From Auriscalpium vulgare (taxonomy: Eukaryota > Basidiomycota > Agaricomycetes > Russulales > Auriscalpiaceae): a stretch of DNA of 64,000 nt. The stretch is taken from contig JAHBBC010000001.1 of NCBI GenBank assembly GCA_019915015.1, positions 558,001 through 622,000 on the forward strand. Direction: 5' to 3'. A model generated the notes under the pieces. That model did not search any database and was not told the DNA's origin. It worked only from the letters and a program-made list of their open reading frames with translations. Shown piece after piece: positions 52,294 through 63,732 of this stretch. The translations under genes were made by a program, and so were the position numbers. The stretch's first letter is position 1. The number at the start of each line of letters is the position of its first letter.

Positions 52294-53590
52294 TGACAAG
52301 CCCCGTCCCGCGCTGGGAGGGGATCTCGACTGTCTTTTCGCATTTTCGACCAAGTCCTCGGTCACGTGACCTCGGCCTTCCTGCGCCACGATCGGAACGC
52401 CCCGCCGACTCCCACGCTGCTCGCACCACGCGCCCCCAGTCGCCACACGCTCGCCAGCACAGCATTTCCCACGCCCGTCACGACGCATCAGATTTCCATC
52501 AGACTCGCACAGCCTGGTCGCACGACAGCCACGCTCGGCGCTACGCAGCTCCGGAGCTCTCACGCCATCCGAGTACCGCCTCAGTCGCTCATTGTCCGCT
52601 TGCCCATTGTCCGCCACACGAGTCCGACTACCCCGACGTCCTCCGATTCAGCGCTACCAACTCGCCCGCTTCCCTCCGATGCGCCCTAGCGCCTTACGAC
52701 CCGCGCTACGCCCCCGCAGTCAAGACGCGACTTGCGATCGACACGTGACCCAGTCGCGACGCGTGTCGGGAGTGTGGCACTCCGAACGTTCGCAATCGGA
52801 AGACGCAGCCTCGTGCCCACATCATCGGACCACCGTTATTGCGCTCGATATGGCGCTCCTTGTCCGTTCCCGCGCTCCCCGACGCTGTTTCTCACAGTCG
52901 ACGACAGAGAGGATCGTTTCCCGCGCCGCCTCCTTTGTCCTTTGACAGCGCTGATCGCTCGCTCGACACCGTTCCCCGCCTCGCTCCTCGTCGTCTGACC
53001 GGCGCATGACCTCTACTCATTGTTCGTACTATTTCATATGACGCCGCTATCTTGTTTTCTTTGTCTTTTCCGATGTCTCCGTACTTACTCGATCGGACAC
53101 GCACTATACTCGTCGCATCGTATAAATAGTCGTCGGATACTCTGCGAAATGCAAGTTACGTTCCCCCCTCATCGCTCCGAGCACAAGTCGTGCACTCTCG
53201 CTCTCGTCGTATCGTATAGCGGTCAACATCGGTTGACTGCTCTCGCGCCTCAGCCTCAGCCATCGCCTTAGCCTTTGTTCTCGCTTCCCGTCTTATCGCC
53301 CTCATCTTGTTCCATCGTTGTTGCCCCTTTGCCCGAGTCCTCGATCGCAGTCGCGTCGTAGCCTTCCGACGTCGTACGTCGAAGCCTCGCTTTCCGATCG
53401 GTCGGAGAGTCGATCGATCGCCTCGTCGCTGCTGCGCTCTCGATCGGATCGCAGTACGATTGATCGGAGACGGTCGACGCTTACTCCGGGACTCCTGACG
53501 CTCGCTCGCACACACACCGACATCTCTGCAGCGCTCTAGGGATTGGTGCTACGTTACGCATTCCGCCCTACTACCTGGTTGTGTCCATCA
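52294..53590 (+). repeat. Gypsy-2 3' LTR
   Basis: 1,297 bp, nearly identical to 41559-42855; TATA box copy at 53121; followed by GCGC target duplication at 53591-53594. Confidence 0.93.
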
Positions 53591-53594
53591 GCGC

Positions 53595-55004
53595 GCGTAC
53601 GAGAACGGGTGCGGATAGCGAGTGGAGTCAGAGTCATCGTCTCGCAGGAGAGTCATGACATCTGCGTGGGTTCGAGAGTTCATGGAATCTTGTCCGCGTC
53701 GGACATCGTACGTAGTGTAGTTGACTCGAAGAACCTTGTGACGAAAGATACGATTGTTTTGTAAGATGACCTGGGCGCGATCTTCATCAGAATAAACGCG
53801 CCCTTCGGACGCCATGTCGGGATGACGCAGTCGCTCGAGGATATGATCCTGGAGCTTTGGAAGAAAATTCTGTGCCAATGATATCAGTTTACTTGGCTGG
53901 AAACACGGACAGCCTTCTTCAAAAACTCACTGTGAAAGCAGAATCTTCTCCAGCTTCAAAGAGCCAATTGCTGACAAGCAAGGGGAACTTCCGAGAGTGC
54001 GACATGTGGTGATGGCATTCGGGAGAAGTGAAGGGCAGCGGCTCCGAATCCTCAAAGCCAACTGTTGCAGCTTTGCGCGAGGATGAACTGGGCTTCACGG
54101 CAGCCGACCCGACCGTGTTCTTCTGCATCATGCGACGAAGGCCTTCCTCCCGTCGTTGAAGGCGCGTGATCTGGCGGACTGCTCGGTTCTTGTTTGTCCG
54201 CGCATAGTAGCGCTTGACCCGTCGATGCTCCAGTTCACCCTACAATTGTGTGAGCTGAACAGAACGCAATGGCGAGACATACGCATACTTACCGGCTGCG
54301 TTGAGTACGAGTCTGAAGTCCCAAACCACATGATCTGCCGGACATAGTCGCCGAGCGCGTGTAACTTGTACGTGAACAGGTTGAAGACCTTCTTCCGAGA
54401 ACTTGTTGTGTCCGAGGAGGGAAGAGATAAGGTCGATGGGCCTGCGGAGCCCTGAGCTTTCCGCTTTCGGCGGCCCCTGGCGGCTGTTTCTCGAGGCAGC
54501 TCTCGTGTGTCGAATACAGAGCAGGTAGATCGCGCAAACCGGCGTAGTTGACTGCCCAGAAAAATCGTTGACCTCCGTAGGAGCACGAGGGAGGAGTCCG
54601 TGTGCATGCGAAGCTTCGCCTCGGCATGCCATTCTGCAAGGCCGAACAAGAGATCGAGCACGACAGTGTTGTGTGGCTCGTCGAGCAAGCCTTCGAAGAC
54701 CGGTATGGCACACTGTCGAATGACAAGGTCAACGTCAAAACATGCGCAAAGAGTGAGCAACGTACCTGCAAAAGATCTTCAAAATTTCGTGCTGCCAACT
54801 TCTTCATTGCTGACGCATTGTCTGAAAAACGGCGAATCGTAGCGCGACCGAATGTGGGAACCTGGCGGTACCTGATACAGCAGTAATGAGATGGGTTTAT
54901 GGATCGAGTGCATTCATAAACGCACCGCTTGTTGAGTTTTTGCACGGCGTCCCCTCCGACGGCAACGAGAATTCGAATGAGATGTGTGAAGACGGCCTTC
55001 CACA
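53595..55004 (-). pseudogene. Plavaka transposase, middle part
   Basis: Minus strand, from the hAT insertion to the Gypsy-2 insertion. AVFTHLIRILVAVGGDAVQK, an intron within the Arg of LNKR, YRQVPTFGRATIRRFSDNAS, FEDLLQ, then AIPVFEGLLDEPHNTVVLDL, WHAEAKLRMHTDSSLVLL, VFNLFTYKLHALGDYVRQI, FGTSDSYSTQ, SNWLFEAGEDSAFTV and DRAQVILQNNRIFRHKVLRV ending HPFSYAR. These are the usual central blocks of Plavaka transposases, with short in-phase introns and no stop of its own. The frame continues correctly into 41558 once Gypsy-2 is removed. Confidence 0.85.
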
Positions 55005-55828
55005 CAGTGTTGGCAATAAGGCCTAAGTCTTAAATGCATTTAGGCCTTAATGCCCTTAAGGCATAAGCCCTTCAATACGAGCTCGGCTTCTGTGAAGGCC
55101 TTGATAGGCCTTAATAGCGGAGTCAAATATATTTGTAATTGTTCAAAACAGCGGACACAATTTTCTTCATCCGTCTCTTGTGTAATGCCTCCGAAAGGTC
55201 CTCTGTGGGCCCGGAGGAGCGTGAGGATTCTGATGTCGACATGCCGGAGGCTCCACCTGCTCCGCCTTGCCGCCAGAAGTCCTGGATTCCTGCCACTTTG
55301 GAGACATTGTTTGGTGGGGCAGTTAGGCCGATAGAAGTTTCTATGATGCGTGCACAACGCAGACTAGTCTCGTTCCCAGCCGTTCTCGGGGTGCCTCCAG
55401 CAAGTGCGAGATGCGAGGAGGAGGCGGGTGAGGCACGGTCGGGGGATACCGAGCGGAGATCAGAGTCGGAGGCAAAAAAGCCGTTAAAGTTCAGTTGCGG
55501 GAGGGAGCCCGCGAGTGAACTTTCTTTGTCTTTTTGCCTCCGATTTGAACTCAGCGGGCCGCGCGGTCCGGAGGCTCTACAGGGGATGGGAACGAGACTA
55601 AACGCAGACCCGCATTTACTGATGAAGAGAGGCGCATGGAGCTGATCCAAGCGGAGCAATCTGATGAAGCACTTGACGACGGCGCACTGGAGGGCTCTGG
55701 CAACGATTTTGTGATAGAATAGATACCTTAATTAGGCCTTAATATGCACACCCTTAATTAACCCCTCACATGTCTTAAGGTCTTCACTCTCAAAGGTGGC
55801 CTTATATAAGGCCTTATTGCCAACACTG
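55005..55828. mobile_element. 824-bp hAT-derived non-autonomous element
   Basis: Ends CAGTGTTGGCAATAAGGCCT and its inverted copy, the hAT-type CAGTGTTGGCAA terminus. Exact 8-bp target duplication CTTCCACA at 54997-55004 and 55829-55836. Subterminal DNA repeats AAGGCCTTA words on both sides. Inside, plus-strand ERRMELIQAEQSDEALDDG...GNDFVIE-stop (about 55632-55722) looks like the acidic C-terminal end of an hAT transposase, so this is an internally deleted copy. It cannot move without a helper. Confidence 0.9.
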
Positions 55829-57973
55829 CTTCCACACGCCAAGCTCAAACTCGTGCATAAGGTCAACGACAAGCATGAGGAAAAGGTCAAAGCCGAAGGG
55901 TGATAGTCGCTCCGAAAAGGCATTCTGCGGACAAAGGACAATTACATCAGAAGGAAGCGGAGAGACCACGGCACGGACTGTACTGACTGTTGTGGGCACA
56001 TATGATTCCTCTGCTAGCAAGCGTTCCACCGGCGCGCTTTTGACGCCTTTGCCAAGCCTGTACACGGCGTCGGAAGCAGCTGTGATCTTATGTCGAAGAC
56101 CTTCGTCGTCCGTGCGCGGATGCTTCACTCGGTAGGCGTCGTCTCGAACTGAGCATGCCTAGGTTCGGGATGTCGGCCTTCCCCATCTTACACCTGGGAC
56201 ATGGACAAGACCCCAGGTTCCGTATCGTGGCAAGTAAGACTCTGTATAAGATAAGTCAATGCTAATTGCTAGATGGCGTGTGATACTCACTTCTCGGGGT
56301 AGTCGGCAGAGTAAGTAAACAGTCGAGGATAGACGCGCCGCGTGACGCCATCGGGGCATTTAATAACAATTCCATGTTGATAAGCCTCGAGGAATGCATC
56401 ATCCAACATGAGTTTGAGGACGGCATGCATGAGTTCGCGGCGGCAGTGAGTGATGATGTCGTCAGGGGGAGGAAGTCCGGTCAGTGACTGGAAGAAGTCG
56501 AAGAACGAGTCCGGCAGCTGCGGCAATGTGTGAACTCGATATCAAGGTATCAAGACATGCGCCTCGTACCTTTGGAATGTAAGCAACATGGTGACAAGCA
56601 CCGGATCGTGGCTGCGCCCGCGTGTACTTGGACTGGTTGCCGAAGAACAGGTACATTGGCCAGAGCGCGGCCGTCCCGAAGCTTGCCAAGTGTGTAGAGT
56701 CCGACCAGAGCATCATCGCACACACAGTGCGCTCGAGGGTGCAGCCCGGCTCAGCAGGAAGGCTCCGTATTTCCTCGTCCGCCTTGATGAAGGCGTCGCT
56801 CGAGTATATCTCGTCGCGAATGCGCTCTGCGCTAGCGTCGGTGCCGCGCTTCCACAAGTGACGGAAAGGGGTGTAATGGAAGTCAGTAGATTGTGCGTCC
56901 GTCCAGGCCGCCTTGATGGTCTCAACAAGCGACCGGTGATGAAGGCCGGGGACGGTGAAGATGGGGATCGGGCGGTCTGTGGGCGACGAATGCCGTTGAC
57001 CGTCAGGGATGCGAATGTCGACCGACGACTCACACCAGCCGTCTCCTGGTAGTGTGGGAGCACCATCATTTCCGCTGTCCTGAAGTGACTTGTCGAGTAT
57101 GTCGGTCTCTCGTTTTGCGTCGAAACCTTGGAGGTGATCCTTCTCGAAGTCTGGTGCGAGGATGACATCATGCACAAGTCTGTTGAGCTCCGCAATGGAC
57201 TTGGCAGCAGATCCTGTCCACATCCAGTTCATGAGACGAAATATTGACATGTTGCTGAAGGGAGCCGACGCTGGCGCTGACGTGTCAATGTCAACAGTGC
57301 TATCGTCCGCAATGGAAGGGGCAAGACGGGAGGTCTGTGTTGAGCTCGAGGGAAATGCAGCATAGGATACGTCTTCGAGCGAAAGGATGTCGTCGGGCGA
57401 GTGGGTGGGAACAGTATGGTATTCGCGGTAGAGTCCGAAAGCGTTGAGCGCTGTACGCACCATGCACCAGATGAGCGACTCCGAGGCTCGCTCTGGAAGC
57501 AATCTATCAGGCACCGCCGGATCATCTGGTGGATCTGAGCGAGCGGGTGTGTCGAGTGCAATGCCGGAGATAGCGGATGGGGGCTGGGGCAGTTGCTCGA
57601 GGACCTTCCACGTAGGACGCTTTTTTCGCCTGCCACGGCCTTGGGGGCTGGGATCGCGTGGAGGCAATGGAGAACTTTGAAGAACCGGGGACGGTGGATT
57701 TGGATGCGCAGTAATATCCGGGCTTGTGTCCATTTGCTAGAGACGTGATGAGCAGACAAAAATTTCGCGCAATAAACTACGGACCTGGCTGTCAGCAAGC
57801 ATCTGCTCCTCAATCCTGCGCCGCTTCCGTGCCTTCTTCTCTGCAATCCTCCCAGCAAGACCAGCGAGCGAAGAGTCATCCTGAGCGAAGTGTCGACATG
57901 TTATTTGGTGGGTGTCCAAGCCGACAGCAGTATCAAAGGAGCGCTTGCACCCTGCAACGCAAGGAAAGCGCAT
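55829..57973 (-). pseudogene. Plavaka transposase, N-terminal part
   Basis: The start is ATG at 57973: MRFPCVAGCKRSFDTAVGLD with a C2H2-like finger (C...C...H...H) then a basic stretch (KKARKRRRIEE). After an intron, a long exon (to about 56576) encodes MDTSPDITAHPNPPSP, FGLYREYHTVPTHSPDD, SIFRLMNWMWTGSAAKSIAE, RPIPIFTVPGLHHRSLVETI, FHYTPFRHLWKRG and MMLWSDSTHLASFGTAALWP, all Plavaka hallmarks (the W-D-S-T-H-L-A block precedes YLFFGNQSKY). Further exons give LPDSFFDFFQSLTGLPPPDD, RELMHAVLKLMLDDAFLEAY, the CPCPRCKMGKADIPNLGM zinc-like motif and LSPFGFDLFLMLVVDLMHEF ending GVWK at the hAT target site. Intact apart from the inserts. Confidence 0.87.
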
Positions 57974-58455
57974 CGTGTGGCAGAGACCACCAACGACTTC
58001 TACGCGCGAGTAGGGAGGTTAAAGAGCACGGTCAGCTGGAGGAAATAGTTGAGCCGAAGAAGTAACTTACTCGGAGCAGTGGGTAGGCCAATGTTCAAGA
58101 CGCAAGGCCAGCCCGCAGGCCTGCGGTCATGCGAGCTCGGGCGAGACATCGAGGAGGCCTGACTGGAAGCATGCGAATGAGCAATTTAATTTGTTATTGC
58201 ACGGTCGATTTGTTTCATCGGGTCGAGAGCTGCGCAACCGACGGCATGGACGCGTCGCGACAGGCGTTCCTCGTCGGAGTCTGTCGGGAAAATACGATGC
58301 CCTGTCTTGTGACCGCGTCGTCCAAGGTCCAGCCTGCTCCTGGACAGCATCATGGATGAGCCTATGGCGACTCGGCCGCTCAGGCTCGACAGCATAAAAA
58401 CAAGGTGAGGAATGCGTACCTCAAGCCCCAAACCTAACAGACAGATCACTACTTG
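57974..58455. promoter_or_regulatory. Divergent promoter region of the Plavaka genes
   Basis: 482 bp between the transposase ATG (57973, minus) and the DUF6698 ATG (58456, plus). No coding signal; probably drives both genes. Confidence 0.45.
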
Positions 58456-60070
58456 ATGTCTTCCTCTCCACGAGATTCGTCTACATCTTCCATCGTGCCA
58501 TTCGCGGATGCTACGGCAGAGCGTCTCGAGGTCTACGTGAACAAGATTATAGAGAGTCGGCTTCGGAAGAGGAAAAGGTGTGTCTCCATGACTCACCAGT
58601 ATGCCTGCGCTTGACACAACACCATCTAGCCGCGACTTGGATGCTGATGAGGACAAGGAGTCGGATGGCGAGACGGTAACCCAGCAGTATGCTGACTACG
58701 GGCGCGCGTTCGCTCGCCTTGGGGAGCCCTTCACCAATGCCTTTGCAATTGTTGACCACGGTTTGCACTTGGAGGCTCGCAAGGTAGAGTCGGACGGCGA
58801 AGATGGGGAGTCAGATGCGACGCTCGAGACTGAAGAGTGAGTACACTGTTTGCTTTCACTCTGCTTCTTTCATCAAAGTCTCACGGCGTGCGCGCCTCCG
58901 AGTCCCAGCGAACAACGTCTCACGCAGGATTGGACCATCCTGTGCAAACTCATCCCCGGTTTCCACCATGACATGATCGTGCTCGCGGAGAAGAGGAAAA
59001 TCCGCAAAGTCATCAGCAGTGAGGTGCGTCATTGTCGTCTCACTGTTGCCCTCTTACTGACACTGGCAGGCTTGCTAGATCACCTGCGGTGCTGAACACG
59101 CCCGCGCAGACGACTCGAGTGGCCTGAAGGGTGCAATCCTGGGTTATCTCCACCTCGACATCACTCTCCCTCTGGATCCCCCGATTCCCGTCCAGGATGT
59201 ACATAAGGCTCTTCGCGGATGGAACCATCCCGCCACTGCAACTCTTCTTACACCGATTGAATGGGAGGCAAATCAAACGTACGTCGTGTGTTCTCTTGGT
59301 CACATTGTCACTGATTATCTCTGCAAGCATCTGGACCGACGTTTTAGCCGGACGTCGCCAGGTGACCGCAGAGCAGATGCCCCGGCTGCTGTATCCCGAA
59401 GGACACGTCTTCAACCCCGAAAACATCGACGACGGCCTCTTTCGTAGCCATGTCTTGATCAGGGTATGCTAAGCTCTAACTCAATACTGTTTTTGGCCAC
59501 TCATTCCGCATGCGTCCTGCACAGGTTGCAAAGCATATATTTCAAGGGCCATCATCGGCATTACAGGGACCTGGTTACAAGAAGGGTCGCGCTGGTGTCG
59601 CAAAGCTCATTGGCATGACGAAAATGACGCCTCACGCGTTGGCCTATGTCATTGTTCAGGTGCGAAGCCGTCCATTCTACCGACTGCAGAGCCTGACATG
59701 CACTGGAAGGCCCGCTTCTCCATGTCCGATGTACAGGAATGGCACGTCATCGACCGCGACTTCGATTATCGGACTTTCTTCTGGAATGTGGTTGGGATCT
59801 TAGAGACTGACGAGGGAAAAGCAACGCTGAAATTCTTCGACCAGTATGTGTTTTCTACCATATCAGACCACGACGTGAGCATCTCACTTTTCCTCACAGC
59901 GAGGTTTTCGGGAAGACGGAATCAATTGCTTCCGCCATCCCTACGGGCCCGTCGGCATTCTCGAAGCTGAAGCAGCAGCGAGCAGCAAACGAGCGCGGAT
60001 TGCGGGCCCAGACACCTCCGCAAGCGCGACTGATTCGACCGCGGCACTGGCTGCTTTGCAGATCGCTTGA
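58456..60070 (+). CDS. DUF6698 protein, Plavaka partner gene
   Basis: DUF6698 proteins occur widely in Agaricomycetes, often next to transposon genes; function unknown. The start is ATG at 58456 (MSSSPRDSSTSSIVPFADAT). The first intron splits a Ser codon before MPALDTTPSSRDLDADEDKE. Core blocks in order: ILCKLIPGFHHDMIVLAEKR, HARADDSSGLKGAILGYLHL, DPPIPVQDVHKALRGWNHPA, VLAGRRQVTAEQMPRLLYPE, HVFNPENIDDGLFRSHVLIR, HIFQGPSSALQGPGYKKGR, GMTKMTPHALAYVIVQ, ARFSMSDVQEWHVIDRDFDY and EVFGKTES. The end is STAALAALQIA with TGA at 60068. All exons join in frame with GT-AG introns, so it looks intact. Divergent pairing with the transposase suggests an accessory role in transposition (inference). Confidence 0.8.
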
Positions 60071-60470
60071 AGCCAATAGAACCGCCCGTTAATCTACTAA
60101 AGTATTCCTCCTCATGTACTATTGTAGTTAGCTGTACAATTCATTGTAATTCTTTCTCTCACAAGTAAGATGGAAAATTACGTGCTCATTCTGGGCATGG
60201 ATCCATGAAGCTTCTTCAGGCTCGAAGGAAAATACAAATCCACGCAGTGCATGACTCTCGGGGCACGACAACATAATGTGGCGAAGCTATCTAAGTGAAA
60301 ACAAGCCCGGGTGGTTCGTGCATGCTGGGAAGGACATGATGAACCCATGCCATGGGATGACCAGCGCGACAGACATGGTGTATTGTTGGTGTATCGCAAC
60401 AATCCCGATGAAAGTTCCCATGTATCGACGAGTTTATGCATCTAACCACGGATGGACAATGTTTTCATTC
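60071..60470. other. Intergenic, right flank of Plavaka
   Basis: AT-richer 3' flank. Neither coding signal nor a terminal repeat matching the left flank was found. Confidence 0.4.
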
Positions 60471-60730
60471 ACCCATGGCCTCGATCTATTGCACGGTGAG
60501 CTTTCTCCACCTCAATGAGGCCGGCAGTAATTGGCAATACTCACCTGCGCGACGAGCCTTCCCAAGGGTAGGTTCAATTCACATTGACCCATGGCCTCGA
60601 TCTATTGCAGGGTGAGCCTTCCCCGCGTCGATAAGACTGGCAGTGGTTGGCAAGGCTCACCTGCGCGACGAGCCTTCCCAAAGCTGGGGACAGTTTCCAT
60701 GGACCCATGGCCTCGATCTAGTGCCGGGTG
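60471..60730. repeat. 116-bp tandem repeat, about 2.2 copies
   Basis: ACCCATGGCCTCGATCTA starts at 60471, 60587 and 60703, giving a period of exactly 116 bp. Units share GGCAATACTCACCTGCGCGA / GGCAAGGCTCACCTGCGCGA and GACGAGCCTTCCCAA, with about 15 per cent divergence between copies. Confidence 0.8.
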
Positions 60731-61580
60731 GCAGATGGTGACCAAGCACTTACCAGGCGAGGATTCCGAGGTTTACGAGGCAATGTAAGGCTATAGATTT
60801 GTTTTGACTTTTCGCTGATTGGCAATGGGCGCGGGCCGTGTGGCCGTTACGCGGCCCGCGACAGGCAAAATTACTTTGTGACCCGTCTTCCAACTCGTAA
60901 GTATACGTCTTCGGCATTGACTCAGTTGCCCATGCCCATGGGAAACTTAGATCTTCCGTCGACTTCCTGATGTTGGTCGTGAGATAGGCCGCAGTCAGGT
61001 CTTCGAGCTCGCTGGCAACGTTAACCCTCTCATCGTTCGGCTTTGTGCGATCAAGCTGATTGTGCGATCGTAGGCCCGAACACCCTCAGCATCAATTCGC
61101 CTAGTGCCACCATCTATGCCTCTTCGAAGTTGATCAATAGCGACTCGTATATGACACCTGGACGCGTTCCTGCGGACGTACGTACCGGATCTGGCCCGCA
61201 TGAGTCCGTACAATCTACACGCTCAGCTTCGAATCGGAACAGATTGGTCAGGTGGCACCCACAGCAGCTCATTCCAAGCTCATTCATCTAGAGATCTATA
61301 GCCGGCACTGCACTTACGATTGAAGAGAAGTGTGATCAAGTCAGTAAAGCTCAGGCACCGAGGGAGAACTTTGGTAAAAGCTGGAGACGCGCACCTGGTC
61401 ACGCGCGACAAGATGACAATACTGCATCGCGGAGAGTTGGCGGATCGCGTCAATATATTGTCGTGGGTACTCCGAGTCTGCAGTACGAAAACAAGAGGGC
61501 CCCGTGAACGCTAAATAACTAGCAAGAAATGATACATAGTGATCTGGACAGACAGTTAAGCCTCCGAGTCTCTAGCACCT
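60731..61580. other. Intergenic, no gene seen
   Basis: Contains GGGCGCGGGCCGTG...ACGCGGCCCGCG, a small inverted repeat near 60827-60860. No coding signal recognised. Confidence 0.4.
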
Positions 61581-63732
61581 TCAAACGATGGAACGTGTAC
61601 CGCCTGAATTTGCGAATAAACTGCGAGGTCCGGTCATGCTACAGTGACTCACATGAAGAGCACCAGCCGGTATCTTCAACTCGAAGTCAGAGTCCGCGCC
61701 GCCTTGGACCTGCGAGCGACGTCATGAAGTACAAAGGTGATAGCTGTTAATGAGACTCACCGAATGGACATTCACCGCCTGGAAGGTAGAGAGCGTATCA
61801 CCTCCGTGCCGCCCGACCCTGCCCGGCTTCCGTTCCAATTGAGGCTCAATCCCAACAGTGGCTATGAACTGGGAACCGTAGGAGCCGCTAGTACCCAGTG
61901 TCCTCACCGATGCCCGTGCATTAAGTCTACGGAGTGGATTAGCGGTCATCGCTCTTGATAAACGACGAAAGAACGCACGTGGCCGCCAGGAGGGTATTGG
62001 TGTATACTGGGAGAGAGCGAGTCAGCGAGCAAACACGTTTGGGATGCAGTGAGAGATTGCGATGGACCAAGAAGTGACGCGATTGAGCTCACATTTGCAG
62101 AGCATGCAGTTGAAGAATTGGAAGAAGAAATAATTGGGTGTAGCGACATACTACCAACGATAAATCAATCCTTTCCTTGAAAATACGCCAGCCGACTTAC
62201 AAAGACCAGGTTCAAGATACTATCAATGCTGAGACTCGAGCGTCAGCGAGTACTGAAGCAGCGGCATGTAAGAAGGACACACGCTGGCACAAATCCGGTT
62301 GTGACTGTATACAGGATGAGTTTTCTGATGATGGTGTCCGAGCTGTCGCCGGCATGAGTTGACATTCTTGAAGATCTCGGAGATTTCTTACCGCTTCCAC
62401 CCTGTCCGACCCTTGCTGAGATAGAAGGCCAAAGTTGCAGCCAACGCCATATCAACGAACGCGGAAAGCCCAAGTCCAGGGACAGCCGTGGTCTTGATAG
62501 ATTATCAATACCATAGCTAGTCTGCAGAGCAATGAGAGGATGGTACTTACCGCCAGCTTATGCTCATTGTCAAAGCGAGGATCAAGAAGGCTAGTAAAAT
62601 GGTATCAGCTGTTTCCAAAAAGCGACCGCAGGAATCATTTTACGCTTCCCAAGGATACGCTGATTGTAGTAAGGCCATTAGATGGAATTGAAAAAGAACA
62701 AACTCGGTACTTGCCCAAGTTCATTCCTGTAACCGCAACACAGTTGTCAGAACAGCTACGTTCTTGTGATGTCCTACTCACCAAAATGAGCCAATATGGC
62801 GAGGCTCTAGAGGTTGGATGTATAGAGAACTTGAGCGCGGACCGCGGACCCATGGCGAGACCGCTTACGAAGAAAACACAGATGTACAGGTTCCGGCCGC
62901 TCACTGTGCACGAGGTATGAGCTCGAGCGATCCGACACACGAAGAACTTACTATGATAGATACGCCACATGATAAAGCTTCCCAGGGTATCAGCTGCACA
63001 CGAAGACGGCCATAATATTAGGGTAGACCGACCTTTCGATGAGCAGCCCGGATACACCCTATAAGCAAACATGTCGTCAAAGGCGTTCAACAGGTGGACC
63101 TGTTCATCGTGCTCACGTTGCAGAAGACGGGAGCCTGGCGATATGCATATCAAGATCGTCAGCAAGTCTACATGGTGGTGGGACGACTAGGTGGTCGTGG
63201 AAGGGCCGCACCAGGAGACTCCTGCATTACATCACAGAATATCAGCTCGCATCCGATAGGATGTGTCGGCGCGAACGGGCTTACCAGACGACTCGCTCGA
63301 ATACAGCGGGATTGTTGAAGTTCAACACAGAGTAGTAATACCCTGCATGAATAATGAACGCCTGGTGGGTACTGTCAATGACGCTGCGACAATGCCTCAG
63401 TCAATGCTGGGATATCTGAGTCACAATTAAAACGAACAGAGTTGAGATGACCTGCGGCGATGAAAATGAGCGCGTATGCAAACGTCATGCCTAATCAGAA
63501 TACTCACAAGCGCTTTCACCCACCATGGGTCTCCGGGCGCAGAGACAAAGTAGATGAATGTCTGGAGGCAGGTCACTCCATAGAGCCTACGATTGGATGA
63601 GTGCCTTGTCGACGAGACGCAAGAGTAAAGCACGAGTCAGACACACATGGATGAGAATATGATGCCGATGTAGGAGACGCCTAGCGTGAGTCCGAGGTGC
63701 AGATCGACTGGGGCAGCAAGTCGGGGATCCAT
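61581..63732 (-). CDS. DUF6534 seven-helix membrane protein (second)
   Basis: Same family as 9689-11436. The start is ATG at 63732 (MDPRLAAPVDLHLGLTLGVS), continuing YIGIIFSS. An intron splits the Met codon before LYGVTCLQTFIYFVSAPGDP, the strongest family block. Further exons include VIDSTHQAFIIHAGYYYSVL with FNNPAVFERVVWSLL, LAFLILALTMSISW, LGLSAFVDMALAATLAFYLS with KGRTGWK, and STHAGDSSDTIIRKLILYTV with TTGFVP. The tail is LNARASVRTLGTSGSYGS and GGADSDFELKIP. The part between about 62900 and 63260 does not give one clean frame, so either splicing is complex or the copy is damaged there. The C-terminal stop (61581) is uncertain because a further short intron is possible. Confidence 0.65.

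Larger units (their letters stand above)
41559..53590 (+). mobile_element. Gypsy-2: Ty3/Gypsy-type element with one antisense gene
   Basis: LTR retrotransposon of 12,032 bp in plus orientation. Both LTRs are 1,297 bp (41559-42855 and 52294-53590) and I find one difference (C at 42106, T at 52841). Order: 5' LTR, PBS, gag-protease, +1 shift site, pol, antisense zinc-cluster-like gene on the minus strand, hairpin with polypurine tract, 3' LTR. Related to Gypsy-1 over all core domains but with different LTRs and only one antisense gene. LTR identity implies a very recent insertion into the Plavaka transposase. Confidence 0.94.
40939..60070. mobile_element. Plavaka DNA transposon, two genes, with nested inserts
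   Basis: Plavaka elements are CACTA-related DNA transposons of fungi. Here a multi-exon transposase on the minus strand (57973 to 40939) and a divergent DUF6698 gene (58456-60070, plus) share a 480-bp promoter region. The transposase is split by Gypsy-2 (41559-53590, TSD GCGC) and by an hAT-derived element (55005-55828, TSD CTTCCACA); at both sites the coding frame rejoins exactly. Element ends and terminal repeats were not found, so limits given are those of the genes. Confidence 0.8.

Noticed and set aside
53543..53764. Plus-strand frame crossing the right LTR border of Gypsy-2
   Set aside because: It runs from LTR into antisense of the Plavaka transposase and is an artefact of the junction.
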